DNA from: Variovorax sp.
Lineage (GTDB): Bacteria; Pseudomonadota; Gammaproteobacteria; Burkholderiales; Burkholderiaceae_C
Length of the DNA: 64,000 nucleotides
Assembly (NCBI GenBank): GCA_017744935.1
Contig: JAGIAI010000001.1
Location: forward strand, 62,001 to 126,000
Direction: 5' to 3'
The notes beneath the pieces are model-generated. The model had not been told where the DNA came from. It was given only the letters and a program-made list of their open reading frames with translations, and made no database searches. Below are positions 16,984-26,216 of the stretch, piece by piece (position 1 is the stretch's first letter; each line of letters opens with the position of its first letter). Position numbers and translations under genes: made by a program.

Positions 16984-18548
16984 TGTGATGCTCCGCCCGC
17001 GCGCAGGGGCACGGAAAACCTGAAGGTGGAGCCCTTCCCGACGACGCTCTCGACCCAGATGCGGCCGCCGAGGCGCTCCACGAACTTCTTCGAAATGCTC
17101 AAGCCCAGGCCGGTTCCGCCGAACTCGCGCGTGATGGTGGTGTCCACCTGCCGGAACTCGGTGAATATGTTGTCGAGCTCTTCCTCCGCGATGCCGATGC
17201 CGGTGTCGGAGACGCTGTAGATCAGTTCGTCGCCGGCGAGCGCCACCGCAATGTCCACCCTACCCTTGCGCGTGAACTTCAGTGCATTGCCCGCGAGATT
17301 GGTGAGGCATTGGGTCAGCCTGCCGCTGTCGCCGTAGGCCATGGGCAAGTCGGCCGGCACATGCGCGTTGAACTCCAGCCCTTTCTCGGCCGCGATCGAT
17401 CGCAGCGCGGTGCGCACTGTGTGGACCACGTCGCTCACCACATAGTCCTCCAGAGCGAGTTCCATGCGCCCGGCTTCGATCTTCGACAGGTCGAGCACGT
17501 CGTTGATGAGGCGCAGCAGATTGCGTCCGTTTACCTGGATGTCCGCCAGCGGCTCCTTCAGCTCACCGGGCACGTCGCCGTAGATGCCGTCCATCATCAT
17601 TTCGCTGAACCCGAGGATCGCGTTCATCGGGGTGCGCAGTTCGTGGCTCATGTTCGCGAGGAACTCCGACTTGGCCTTGCTCGCGCTGGACAACTGCTCG
17701 TTGAGATCGACGAGCTCCGCGGCAGCCTGCCGCTGCGACTGGTCGAAGCGCTGCAGTTGCTGGCTCATGTGATTCATCCGGTCGGCGAGCGCACCGAACT
17801 CGTCACGGTTGGGCACCGAGATTTTGCGCCCGAAGTTGCCGGCCGCCACGTCGTCGAGAAACACGTGCGCCGCGCGCACCGGAAGAATGAAGGACCACGA
17901 GATCACGAATCCACAGAGCCACGCAAGCAGCACCGCGCTTACCGCGAAGGCGGAGGTCAGGATCAGCGAGCGTCGGTTGGCCGCGCTCACGCTGTCGCGC
18001 AGGCGCCCCATGCGGTTCTGCTCCATCTCCACGAGCTGGCCCATGTAGAGCGCAATCTGCTCATCGAGCCGCTCCTGGCGCTGGAGAAGGTCGGTCGTGA
18101 TGCGCTCCAGATTGCCGTCGCGGATCGCGTTCGCGATGTCGGCCACTACGCCCATGGCGTCGTCCTGCGAGGCACGGATGCGGTCGATCAGCCCCTTCTG
18201 CCCGGAACCCGTCGCGGTGTCGAGCTTGGCCAGCGATTCGTTGAAGCGGTTGTTCTCCCGCAGGATGCGCTCGATCGCGGCCTCGTCCTTCGACAGCATC
18301 GCGAGTGCGGTGAAGTGCATCTGCCGGTCCAGCGCATGCTGGCTCTGCTGCGACCAATTGACGCGCTCGTGCGCCTCGTCGAGCAGGCGACTCTGTTCGG
18401 TGGTGTTGACCAGCATCATCAGGCTCGCTACCGCCATCGCGATGAACAGCAGCGTGATGATCAGGAAGGCCAGCAGCAGCTTGGTGTGCACCGAGGCGCG
18501 AACGCGCGCCACCCTTTGCACCAGCCCGGAGAAGGGTGACCGCTTCAA
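16980..18548 (-). CDS. Membrane sensor histidine kinase
   Basis: 522 residues. Transmembrane helix 1 lies at about 23-46 and helix 2 at about 196-218, with a helical periplasmic sensor between them. A HAMP domain (about 220-272) and a short coiled coil follow. The HisKA domain has the phospho-accepting H302 in ANMSHELRTP, and the ATPase domain has N-box NLAGNALKFT, G1 DTGIGI and G2 GGTGLGL. It phosphorylates the receiver encoded next. The signal is unknown; the periplasmic part looks like a four-helix bundle of the chemoreceptor type. Confidence 0.93.
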   Translation of the reverse strand: MKRSPFSGLVQRVARVRASVHTKLLLAFLIITLLFIAMAVASLMMLVNTTEQSRLLDEAHERVNWSQQSQHALDRQMHFTALAMLSKDEAAIERILRENNRFNESLAKLDTATGSGQKGLIDRIRASQDDAMGVVADIANAIRDGNLERITTDLLQRQERLDEQIALYMGQLVEMEQNRMGRLRDSVSAANRRSLILTSAFAVSAVLLAWLCGFVISWSFILPVRAAHVFLDDVAAGNFGRKISVPNRDEFGALADRMNHMSQQLQRFDQSQRQAAAELVDLNEQLSSASKAKSEFLANMSHELRTPMNAILGFSEMMMDGIYGDVPGELKEPLADIQVNGRNLLRLINDVLDLSKIEAGRMELALEDYVVSDVVHTVRTALRSIAAEKGLEFNAHVPADLPMAYGDSGRLTQCLTNLAGNALKFTRKGRVDIAVALAGDELIYSVSDTGIGIAEEELDNIFTEFRQVDTTITREFGGTGLGLSISKKFVERLGGRIWVESVVGKGSTFRFSVPLRAGGASQ

Positions 18549-18803
18549 TACCCGCGTGACAAGCTGCTCGAGTTTGATGCCTGGGCTCCCTCAAACGGTC
18601 GAAGGGCCTCCCTCTGCAGCGGATGGTCCGCGACTATGCGGCCAGCGTCAAGATTCCGGGGCTCTCATCAGGCGCCAGGCATGTCGCAACTCTGCGATGC
18701 GAACCGGTGCATCCAATGGCCGGCACTTCGCCACATCTGCAAATGAGTTTGAATTGGGATTTCGCTAGACTGCGCCGCTTCAAAACACAAAAGGGAGTTG
18801 CCC

Positions 18804-19283
18804 ATGTCTGTCACATTCTCCACGCTTCCGATCCTTGAGGAAGCAGAATTGATCTTCGACGCAAGCGAGACTAGAACGATCCTGTCGTTTTTCTGGCCAG
18901 AGCGATCTGGAGACATAGCGAATTTGTCCATTGGGACGGGCGGAAGACGCTTTGCACAGCAACTCTTGATCGTCGCCGTCGATGCTTCCTATGCGATGGG
19001 TTTTGTTGACATATTGGCGAACGCATTTGTGGTCAGGCGGCCCAGCGCGCCGATGTCCATGGTCATCAAGAAGCTCGCAAGGGGCTACGCGAAGCACTGG
19101 TGGAAGCATGCGACTAGAAAGAATCTTGAAGATGCCGCTATCTACAACTCTGTGCGCTTGGCGGTTGCGCGCAATTTCGGTTCAGAGCTAGAAATGTTTC
19201 TCGGCGGTATCGAGGCCAAGTTCAAGCCACATGTCTTTTCCGTTTCCGCGAACGGTGCGATGGGCGGCGTATGGAAATGCTGA
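18804..19283 (+). CDS. Hypothetical protein
   Basis: 159 residues from ATG 18804, with GGGAG six bases upstream. An in-frame TTG two codons earlier is less well placed. No motif I recognise. The N-terminal half is hydrophobic/beta-like and the middle is basic (IKKLARGYAKHWWKHATRKN). Base composition is visibly less GC-rich than in the neighbours, as in the following ankyrin gene, which it overlaps by 13 bases. The two probably arrived as a unit and are co-transcribed. Confidence 0.65.
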   Translation: MSVTFSTLPILEEAELIFDASETRTILSFFWPERSGDIANLSIGTGGRRFAQQLLIVAVDASYAMGFVDILANAFVVRRPSAPMSMVIKKLARGYAKHWWKHATRKNLEDAAIYNSVRLAVARNFGSELEMFLGGIEAKFKPHVFSVSANGAMGGVWKC

Positions 19284-19822
19284 CCCGAGTCCAGTCGAAC
19301 CCGCATGCGCGCACATGGCCGAAAGTGGCGCTATGGGCGCTCGGAGCCATAGTGACTCTATCAGTTGGCTTCACGGCCTACGTCGTACATCAGTTCCGGT
19401 CCTACGATTTGATGACGACCTTCGCATACATGGAGACTGGCGGCCCCCTCAGCCCACTGTTTCGCTACAACCTATATACCCTGCATCCAACGCCCTCAGA
19501 GGTGCTGGAGTTGAACCGGAGGGCTGGTGCCGCGATCGTGCTTGGCATGAAAGACAAGGGGGAACAGGAGGCTCTGCTGTCACACCTGATTGCTGCCGGC
19601 GTAGACATCAACGCGCGTGACGAGCGATCCTCGTTCACCGCGTTGCACATGGCTGTTTCCAGCGGTCCATCGGACGTGTCGATGTTGTTGGCGCATGGTG
19701 CACGTGCCGACCTGATAGATGCTCGGGGCGCGACGCCGTTGGACGGAGCGTTGATTCTGCAGCAGCGATTCTTTTCACCTGAGCGTGCGGAAGCCATCAA
19801 GCTTCTTCAAGCCGCACAGTGA
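19271..19822 (+). CDS. Membrane-anchored ankyrin-repeat protein
   Basis: 183 residues from ATG 19271; ATG 19277 is equally possible. One transmembrane helix (about 18-40, WPKVALWALGAIVTLSVGF) is followed by a periplasmic or lumen-facing linker. Two to three ankyrin repeats lie in the C-terminal half (DERSSFTALHMAVSSG, DARGATPLDGAL). The gene overlaps the upstream hypothetical gene and shares its lower GC content. The function is unknown. A membrane-tethered ankyrin protein would act as a docking or inhibitory partner. Confidence 0.72.
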   Translation: MEMLTRVQSNPHARTWPKVALWALGAIVTLSVGFTAYVVHQFRSYDLMTTFAYMETGGPLSPLFRYNLYTLHPTPSEVLELNRRAGAAIVLGMKDKGEQEALLSHLIAAGVDINARDERSSFTALHMAVSSGPSDVSMLLAHGARADLIDARGATPLDGALILQQRFFSPERAEAIKLLQAAQ

Positions 19823-19860
19823 GGTGACACAAGAAACAACGAATACATCCTGCTCGGCAG

Positions 19861-19884
19861 GTAGGCGGCCCTGCCGCCCTACTC
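19861..19884. terminator. Stem-loop between convergent genes
   Basis: GTAGG-CGGC pairs with GCCG-CCTAC across a CCT loop, with one bulged C in the right arm. It sits between the stops of the ankyrin gene and the convergent SDR gene and could stop transcription from both sides. There is no strong T tract. Confidence 0.5.
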
Positions 19885-20799
19885 TCAACGGCGCGCGTTC
19901 GCCATCGCCTTGCCAACCTCGTTGCTGCCCTGCGCCGCGCCGCTTTGCGGAACGATCTCGCCGTTGCGGTCGGTCACCTCGGCGAGGCGCTCTGCAAGCT
20001 GTTCGGGCGCATCCGCGCCGAACCCGATCCACGCACCCTGCGTGAGCGTGATGTGCGCGGCCTCGAAGACGCCTGCGCCTGCGCAGAGGATCTGGCGTGT
20101 CGGTGCATCCTGCGCCGCAAGCACCAGCATCGCCGGCACGACCGCTTCGGGCTTGAGCGCATCGAGCACTTCCTGCGGCATCAGGTCTTCGGTCATGCGG
20201 GTGGCCGCGGTCGGTGCGAGGCAGTTGACGCGGATGTCGTTCTTTGCGCCTTCGATGCTCAGGGTCTGCATCAGGCCGACCAGCGCGAGCTTGGCGGCGC
20301 CGTAGTTGCTCTGGCCGAAGTTGCCGTAGAGGCCCGAGGACGAAGTCGTCATCACGATGCGACCGTACTTCTGCTCGTTCATGATCGGCCAGACGGCCTT
20401 CGTGCAATGGACCGCGCCCATGAGATGGACGTCCATCACCAGTCGGAAATCGGCCAGCTCCATCTTGGCGAAGCTCTTGTCGCGAAGGATGCCGGCGTTG
20501 TTCACCAGAATGTCGACGCGGCCCCAGGCATCGACCGCCTGCCGCACCATGGCCTGCACGGCCTCGAAGTCGGTGACCGAGGCGCCATTGGCGATTGCTT
20601 CTCCACCCGCGGCCTTGATCTCGTCGACCACGGCCTGCGCCGCGCTCACGGAGCCGCCGGAGCCGTCGCGGGCACCGCCCAGGTCATTGACCAGAACCTT
20701 GGCGCCCCGCGCCGCGAGGGCCAGCGCATGCTGGCGGCCCAAGCCGTTGCCCGCGCCGGTGACGATGGCGACACGGCCCTTGAAATCGAGATTGCTCAT
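19885..20799 (-). CDS. Short-chain dehydrogenase/reductase (MFE-2/HSD17B4-like)
   Basis: 304 residues from ATG 20799. The cofactor motif TGAGNGLG is at 14-21, followed by LVNDLGG, the NNAG motif near residue 100, the catalytic serine in MTTSSSG and Y-x-x-x-K in YGAAK. The long insert GGARDGSGGS after strand 2 and the 300-residue length match the 3-hydroxyacyl-CoA dehydrogenase part of peroxisomal multifunctional enzyme type 2. That makes a fatty acyl-CoA or steroid substrate likely. It stands alone. Confidence 0.88.
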   Translation of the reverse strand: MSNLDFKGRVAIVTGAGNGLGRQHALALAARGAKVLVNDLGGARDGSGGSVSAAQAVVDEIKAAGGEAIANGASVTDFEAVQAMVRQAVDAWGRVDILVNNAGILRDKSFAKMELADFRLVMDVHLMGAVHCTKAVWPIMNEQKYGRIVMTTSSSGLYGNFGQSNYGAAKLALVGLMQTLSIEGAKNDIRVNCLAPTAATRMTEDLMPQEVLDALKPEAVVPAMLVLAAQDAPTRQILCAGAGVFEAAHITLTQGAWIGFGADAPEQLAERLAEVTDRNGEIVPQSGAAQGSNEVGKAMANARR

Positions 20800-20883
20800 G
20801 CTGGAAGTGCTTTCGGAGGAAATCGTTGACGCGGTGCGTTTTACCCCAGAAAGCGGATGTCCCGGCCCGGTGACATCCCCCGC

Positions 20884-21273
20884 TCAGTCGTGGGTGTGAC
20901 TCAGGCGCTCGCAGTAGTCCAGGAGCAGTTCGATCTCAGCCGACTTGTCGAAGAAGGCGTCGGCCCCCAGCGCCTTGGAACGCGCGCGCATGTCAGGCGT
21001 GGCGTAGTTGCTCAGCACCACGACCTTCTGATCCGCGCGCCGCTGTCGGCAGGCATCGATCACGCCAAGACCGTTGCCCTGGTCCAGGAACAGATCGACG
21101 ATGGCCACATCCCAGGCGTCGCGGTGCTTCTTGAGCCACCTGACCGCCTCGTCTTCGCCGCTCGCGTGGGCCACCACGACCGCATCGGCGATGTCCTCGA
21201 GAAACCCGGTCAGGTTCTCGCGAATGACGGGGTTGTCTTCGACCAGATAGGTCTTGAAGGGCATGGCGTACAT
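20884..21273 (-). CDS. Single-domain response regulator (receiver)
   Basis: About 129 residues from ATG 21273; ATG 21264 and a TTG just upstream are alternatives, all with weak ribosome-binding sites. The receiver motifs are an E-D pair in LVEDNPVI, the phospho-acceptor aspartate in VAIVDLFL, a serine in VVVLSNYA and the lysine in AFFDKSAEI. There is no output domain and no adjacent kinase, so its partner must be encoded elsewhere. Confidence 0.85.
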   Translation of the reverse strand: MYAMPFKTYLVEDNPVIRENLTGFLEDIADAVVVAHASGEDEAVRWLKKHRDAWDVAIVDLFLDQGNGLGVIDACRQRRADQKVVVLSNYATPDMRARSKALGADAFFDKSAEIELLLDYCERLSHTHD

Positions 21274-21364
21274 GGGCAATCGGTTGTTGAGGTGGCGGTT
21301 TGACCGCCTTTGTGCCCATCTTCCCCACCGCCTGCCACACCCGGGTGGGCGTTGGCGGCCACTT

Positions 21365-21386
21365 CGGGTAGGCAGGAACCTACCCG
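21365..21386. promoter_or_regulatory. Perfect 8-bp inverted repeat between gshA and a receiver gene
   Basis: CGGGTAGG and CCTACCCG flank a six-base CAGGAA loop. It lies 28 bases after the gshA stop on the minus strand and about 90 bases before the receiver start. It may be a Rho-assisted end of gshA or an operator of the receiver gene. No T tract follows. Confidence 0.4.
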
Positions 21387-21414
21387 GCCATGACGGCGGC
21401 GCCGCCCTGGCGGC

Positions 21415-22995
21415 TCAAAGTGCCGCGCTCTGGCTCACCGGGCCGGTCGCCAGTTCCGGCCAATGGTTCTTGAAGCCGAGTCGGGCGGGCGACACGTACT
21501 GCTCGCGGTAGATCTCGAATGGCATGGTGTCGCTGGACTCGATGCGCTTCTGCTCGTCGAGCGATTCGCGGGTGAGGCGCTCAAACTCGAAACCCTGCTC
21601 GGCCGGGAACGGCAGCGCCAGCAGGGTTTCGCGCGTCTGCGCCGACTGCGCGCGCACAAAGCTCACGAACGAATCGTTGTGCGATGCCTTCATCGCCGCC
21701 AGCACGCGGGCGGACGGCAGGATCGACGGATTCTTCAGCGCGGCTGCCGCGGCCTCGACCGCCTCGGCATGCTTCGAGCCGCCGTGCGCCGCATCGAGCG
21801 CGGCCGCAACGGGCGCGAATTCCTGCAGCAGTTCACCGCCCCATTCGGTAAGGGGCACCGGCCTTCCGGCGCGGCTCAGTTGCAGGCCGGGTTCGCGACC
21901 GCGCGCAGCCGTGAGATGCTGGTTGTGCGCGAGATCGGCGATCTCCTCGCGCGTATCGGGCGGGCTGTCGGTCAGCAGGCAGTGCAGCAGGAAGACATCG
22001 AGGAAGCGCATCGTTTGCGCATTGATGCCGACCGGCTCGAACGGGTCGAGGTCCATCAGGCGAACCTCGACGTACTCCACGCCGCGCTCGCGCAGCGCGT
22101 GAAGCGGCCGCTCGCCGGGGTAGATCACCCGCTTCGGGCGGATGGTCCCGTAGAACTCGTTCTCGATCTGCAGCAGCGTGGTGGCGAGCTGGTTGTAGTC
22201 GCCCCCCAGGTTGCGGATGCCGATGGCCTCGTAGGCGGGCCAGGGGCGGGTCAATGCGTCCTGCAGCGACGCGGCATAGCCGTCGAGGCTGTTGTAGCTC
22301 ACGGCGAGCGACGCCTGCGCCTCGCTCTGGTAGCCGAGCCGGCCCATGCGCAGCGAAGTACCGTGCGGCATGTGCATGCTGCCTTCGCCGATCGGCAGCA
22401 GCTCGTGCGGCCGCCCATCGACGAAGCTCGAACACAAGGCCGGCGAAGCGCCGAACAGGTACAGCAGCAGGAAGGCGTGGCGCCGGAAATTGCGGATCAG
22501 CGCGAAGTACTGTTCACTCGACACTTCCGGGAGCGACCAGTTGTAGTGAATGCCCGAGATCGTCTGCATGCGCCGGCCGTAGCGGTGGCTCAGGCCCATG
22601 CGGTACACGCTCTTGGCGCGGCCCACGTTCGACGAGCCATAGCGGCCGATCGGAATGGTTTCATCGGTGGGCAAGCCACAGGGCATGCTCGACACCCAGA
22701 GGCGCTCGTCGCCGGCCTCATTCAGTACGCGGTAGGTGAACTGATGGATCTGCACCAGTTCCTGGAGAACCGCCTCGACGTCCTTGTGCGCGCCGGTGAT
22801 CAGCTCGACCTGCGACTCGCTGAAATCGGTGGTGATGTGCGGATGGGTGAGCGCCGACCCCAGGGCGCCCGGATGCGGCGTCAGCGCCAGCTTGCCGTCG
22901 GGCTGGGCGCGCAGGCTTTCTTTCTCGATCCCCCGCCGCACGCCCCTCAGCCGCGCGGCCGAGAGCGCTTCGATGCGCTCCTTCAAATTATTCAT
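21415..22995 (-). CDS. gshA: Glutamate-cysteine ligase
   Basis: 526 residues from ATG 22995, the normal size of the proteobacterial type 1 enzyme. Diagnostic segments are RGIEKESLR near the start (metal/ATP site), TDFSESQVELITG, SGIHYNWSLPE, YNSLDGYAASLQ and EVRLMDLDPFEPVGI. It joins glutamate and cysteine with ATP, the first step of glutathione synthesis, in the cytoplasm. Two strong hairpins stand upstream at 23059-23102. Confidence 0.96.
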   Translation of the reverse strand: MNNLKERIEALSAARLRGVRRGIEKESLRAQPDGKLALTPHPGALGSALTHPHITTDFSESQVELITGAHKDVEAVLQELVQIHQFTYRVLNEAGDERLWVSSMPCGLPTDETIPIGRYGSSNVGRAKSVYRMGLSHRYGRRMQTISGIHYNWSLPEVSSEQYFALIRNFRRHAFLLLYLFGASPALCSSFVDGRPHELLPIGEGSMHMPHGTSLRMGRLGYQSEAQASLAVSYNSLDGYAASLQDALTRPWPAYEAIGIRNLGGDYNQLATTLLQIENEFYGTIRPKRVIYPGERPLHALRERGVEYVEVRLMDLDPFEPVGINAQTMRFLDVFLLHCLLTDSPPDTREEIADLAHNQHLTAARGREPGLQLSRAGRPVPLTEWGGELLQEFAPVAAALDAAHGGSKHAEAVEAAAAALKNPSILPSARVLAAMKASHNDSFVSFVRAQSAQTRETLLALPFPAEQGFEFERLTRESLDEQKRIESSDTMPFEIYREQYVSPARLGFKNHWPELATGPVSQSAAL

Positions 22996-23058
22996 GTAGA
23001 TATAACCCATCTTTCTTCGTGGGGCTGGAAGGTAGCACGCCAAAAAGACTGTTGCTGG

Positions 23059-23102
23059 CCGGGGATGGTTGTCCCCGGTGCCGGCGGCTCATTCCGCCGG
23101 CA
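23059..23102 (-). terminator. Two tandem hairpins between esterase and gshA
   Basis: On the minus strand the first is a 9-bp stem TGCCGGCGG/CCGCCGGCA with a 6-base loop (23079-23102). The second is a 7-bp stem CCGGGGA/TCCCCGG with a 6-base loop (23059-23078). A T-rich run (TCTTTTTGG) follows further downstream. They could end esterase transcription or attenuate entry into gshA, whose start is about 60 bases on. Confidence 0.55.
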
Positions 23103-23127
23103 ACCTACATGAACGCTCGGCCGGATG

Positions 23128-23784
23128 CTAGGCGAGCACCTTCAGCAGGTAGCGGTTCAGGTCGGCAATCTCCTCCATGCAGACGGAATGTTCCATGGCG
23201 TATTCATGCCATTCGACCTGGTAGCCCAGCGCAACCAGCGCGTCGCGGCTCTGGGCGGCGCGGGCGATCGGAATCACGCCATCGCGCCTGCCGTGCGCCT
23301 GGAAGATCGGCGTCGCCTGGTTAGCCGGATGGCGCTCGGCGGCCACGGTATGCGCCACGGGCAGATAGCCTGAAAGGCCCACGATGCCCGCCAGCCGTTC
23401 CGGATGGCGCAGCGCAGTCATGAAAGTCATCGCGCAGCCCTGCGAAAAGCCGGCGATCACGATGCGGTCGGCCGGAATGCCGCGCGACTTCTCGTTGGCG
23501 ATCAGCGCCTCGATGGCGGCCTGCGAGCGCCGCAGCCCCGCCTCGTCTTCCGGGTTGCCCGGACCGAGGATGTCGTACCAGGCCGGCATTTGATAGCCGC
23601 CGTTGATGGTCACCGGCATCACTGGCGCGTTGGGGAACACGAAGCGCACCGGGCCCACAGGCGAAAGGTCGAGCTCGCTGGCGATCGGCACGAAGTCGTT
23701 GCCGTCGGCGCCAAGGCCGTGCATGAGGATGATGGCGGCCTTGGGATTCGGGCCGGTTTCGATTTCGATCGGAGGGAGTGACAT
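23128..23784 (-). CDS. Phospholipase/carboxylesterase family hydrolase
   Basis: 218 residues from ATG 23784, with GGAGGGAG-type sequence visible on the complementary strand around the start. The alpha/beta-hydrolase signature is complete: LMHGLGADGNDF for the oxyanion region, nucleophile S114 in AGFSQG, D168 in GRRDGVIP and H199 in MEHSVC. It belongs to the small cytoplasmic esterases acting on short acyl esters or lysophospholipids. It ends 130 bases before gshA. Confidence 0.92.
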   Translation of the reverse strand: MSLPPIEIETGPNPKAAIILMHGLGADGNDFVPIASELDLSPVGPVRFVFPNAPVMPVTINGGYQMPAWYDILGPGNPEDEAGLRRSQAAIEALIANEKSRGIPADRIVIAGFSQGCAMTFMTALRHPERLAGIVGLSGYLPVAHTVAAERHPANQATPIFQAHGRRDGVIPIARAAQSRDALVALGYQVEWHEYAMEHSVCMEEIADLNRYLLKVLA

Positions 23785-23794
23785 GGCCCCGACG

Positions 23795-24709
23795 TTACCG
23801 CAGAAAGCCCTCCGCAGCGCGCGGCGCACCGGCCCGCTGCACGCACTCCACGAACTGCTGCGCGGCCGGCGTGAGCTTCTGGCCCCGTCGCTTGATCACG
23901 CACATGCTGAGCGTCGGCAGCGTCTCCCGCAGCTCGACGCGACGCACGCCGTAGCGCTTGAAGGCCACCTCCACCAGCGGCTCGACGAACATGCCGACCA
24001 GGTCCATCTCCCCGACCAGCCCGAGCGCCACGGTGACCGAATTGCCGAAGATGATGCGCGCCGGCGGCGCGAGTCCGATCGGCGAAAAGATGGGCAGGAC
24101 GGATTCGCGCGCCATCTCGCCTTCGCCCGGCAGGATCCACTCGGCGTCGTGCAAGTCCGCCAACGACCGGCAGTGACGCAGCGGATGGCCCACACGTAGC
24201 CCGACCGCGAGTTGCACCGGGAAAAGCTCGATGCCTTCAAATTCCGGGTCGAGCGTCTGCCTCGCCACGTGCGCGACCGCGAAATCCAGGCTGCCGTCGC
24301 GCATGCGCATCAGCATCCACGGCAGCACGGCCTCCGAGAAATGGACATCCACCGCAGGCATGCGCGCGTGGAATTCCTTGAACGCCGCCGGAAGCACAGT
24401 GAGCGCGGCCGAGGTGCTGACCGCCACCGCGATCCTGCCGGTCGCGCCATCGCGGATCTGCGCGATCTCGTCGCGCGCCCGCTGCATGTCCGCCAGCAAC
24501 AGGCGCGCGCGGGGCGCGAAAGCCTGCCCGTAAGCCGTGAGCTGCACACCCTTGACGCTGCGCTCGACCAGCGGCGCGCCGAGCGCGCGTTCCAGTTCGC
24601 GCACGATCTTCGTGACCGCCGGTTGGGAAATGCCCAGGACGCGCGCCGCGCCGCGAATGCTCAACTGCTCGGCGACCGCGACGAAGGCCTGGAGCTGATT
24701 GATCTTCAT
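23795..24709 (-). CDS. LysR-family transcriptional regulator
   Basis: 304 residues from ATG 24709. The N-terminal winged helix-turn-helix (MKINQLQAFVAVAEQLSIRGAA and on) is followed by the two-lobed substrate-binding domain starting near GATGRIAVAVS. It is divergent from the MHS transporter and DUF2817 hydrolase operon across 110 bases and is most likely its activator, responding to the transported compound. A dyad fitting a LysR box lies in the intergenic region. Confidence 0.93.
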   Translation of the reverse strand: MKINQLQAFVAVAEQLSIRGAARVLGISQPAVTKIVRELERALGAPLVERSVKGVQLTAYGQAFAPRARLLLADMQRARDEIAQIRDGATGRIAVAVSTSAALTVLPAAFKEFHARMPAVDVHFSEAVLPWMLMRMRDGSLDFAVAHVARQTLDPEFEGIELFPVQLAVGLRVGHPLRHCRSLADLHDAEWILPGEGEMARESVLPIFSPIGLAPPARIIFGNSVTVALGLVGEMDLVGMFVEPLVEVAFKRYGVRRVELRETLPTLSMCVIKRRGQKLTPAAQQFVECVQRAGAPRAAEGFLR

Positions 24710-24712
24710 GAA

Positions 24713-24733
24713 AACCAAAAGTTATCGTTGGTT
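24713..24733. promoter_or_regulatory. Candidate LysR-type regulator binding dyad
   Basis: AACCA and TGGTT face each other across 11 bases, in the stretch between the lysR start and the MHS transporter operon. The geometry resembles the T-N11-A boxes bound by LysR proteins next to their own gene. Confidence 0.45.
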
Positions 24734-24819
24734 CTCAATTATTGTCTTTTCATGATCGAGCCGAATCCCTAGCATCGCGGCGCGAAATCCCGATTACCAA
24801 CAGGAGTATTTCAAATCCC

Positions 24820-26190
24820 ATGACCGAACTCTCAGGGCTCCCGGGCCTCTCGGGCCGCGTTCCCACGAGCCATAGCCTCTCCGGAGAACGTGCACGCTTG
24901 TCCCGCCGTCAGACCATCGTTGCCACCACCATCGGCAACGCGCTCGAGTTCTTCGATTTCACCGTCTACGGCTTCCTGGCCCTGGTGATCGGCAAGCTCT
25001 TCTTTCCCACCTTCAGTTCGTACGGACAGCTGCTGCTGACGGTGGCGAGCTTCGGGGTCGGATTCATCATGCGGCCGCTGGGCGGCATCGTGATCGGCAG
25101 CTACGCCGACCGCGCCGGGCGCAAGAAGGCGATGACGCTCACCATCTTCCTGATGGCGCTGGGCTGCGCCATGATCGCCTTCGCGCCGACCTACGCGCAG
25201 ATCGGCGTCGCGGCGCCGATCCTGATTGTGCTGGCGCGGCTGATCCAAGGCTTCTCGGCCGGTGGCGAAGTCGGCGCGTCAACCACGCTGCTGGTGGAGC
25301 ACGCCACGCCGAAGAATCGCGGCTACATGGCGAGCTGGCAGTTCGCGAGCCAGGGCCTCGGCATCCTGCTGGGCGCGGTGGTGGTCGGTGTGCTGCTGAC
25401 CGCGCTGTCGCCGCAGGCGATGGAAAGCTGGGGCTGGCGCGTGCCTTTCGTGCTCGGCATGCTGATCGCGCCGGTCGGGATGTACATCCGCCGGCACCTG
25501 GAAGAATCCCTCGACGTGCGCGAGGGGCCAGCAAGCGCTGCAGCGCCGCGCCGCCACGGCAGCGTGTCTGCCGTCTGCCGCGAGCACGGCAAGACGGTGC
25601 TCGCCGCCATCCTGAGCATCATCGGCGGCACCGCCGCAGCCTATGTCGTCACGTTCTACATGCCGACCTACGCGATCCGCGAGCTCGGCCTGCCGCCACC
25701 GGTCGCGCTGTTCGGCGCCGCGCTCACCGGGCTGCTGTCGTTCGCACTCGCGCCGCTGGTGGGCGTGTGGTCCGACCGCATCGGACGCAAGCGGCTGATC
25801 GTCTACAGCCGCGTGCTGCTGGCGCTGATGATCTACCCGGGCTTCCTGTGGCTCAACGCCTCGCCGACGCCTGCTGCGCTGTACACCGTGGTCGGGCTGC
25901 TGAGCATCACGCTGGTGCTGCAGACGGTGCCGGGCATCACGATGCTGCCGGAGATGTTCCCCAAGCATGTCCGCGCGACGGGCATGTCGCTGGTCTACAG
26001 CGTGGGCGTGGCGCTGTTCGGCGGCTTCTCGCCTTTCATCAGCACCTGGCTGCTGAACGCCACCGGCAACAAGCTCGCGCCTGCGTGGTATCTGCTCGCG
26101 GTGTCGCTGGTGTCGCTCCTCGGCCTGCTGTGGATGCGGGACTACACCGGCAAGGACATCGACGCGGCCGATGCGCATCCGGCTGCCTGA
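24820..26190 (+). CDS. MFS transporter, metabolite:H+ symporter (MHS) family
   Basis: 456 residues from ATG 24820 with AGGAG upstream, and twelve predicted helices. Segments typical of the MHS group (ProP, KgtP, ShiA) are ATTIGNALEFFDFTVYGFLA at helix 1, RPLGGIVIGSYADRAGRKKA between helices 2 and 3, and IQGFSAGGEVGAS in helix 4. It imports an organic acid or zwitterion with protons across the inner membrane. The substrate is probably what the downstream hydrolase acts on or yields. Confidence 0.92.
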   Translation: MTELSGLPGLSGRVPTSHSLSGERARLSRRQTIVATTIGNALEFFDFTVYGFLALVIGKLFFPTFSSYGQLLLTVASFGVGFIMRPLGGIVIGSYADRAGRKKAMTLTIFLMALGCAMIAFAPTYAQIGVAAPILIVLARLIQGFSAGGEVGASTTLLVEHATPKNRGYMASWQFASQGLGILLGAVVVGVLLTALSPQAMESWGWRVPFVLGMLIAPVGMYIRRHLEESLDVREGPASAAAPRRHGSVSAVCREHGKTVLAAILSIIGGTAAAYVVTFYMPTYAIRELGLPPPVALFGAALTGLLSFALAPLVGVWSDRIGRKRLIVYSRVLLALMIYPGFLWLNASPTPAALYTVVGLLSITLVLQTVPGITMLPEMFPKHVRATGMSLVYSVGVALFGGFSPFISTWLLNATGNKLAPAWYLLAVSLVSLLGLLWMRDYTGKDIDAADAHPAA

Positions 26191-26216
26191 TCAAACACTT
26201 TCCAAGGACCCTCACG

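Noticed and set aside
21463-23112. Open frame antisense to gshA
   Set aside because: Covers the gshA gene exactly in a frame left open by GC bias; no recognisable feature.
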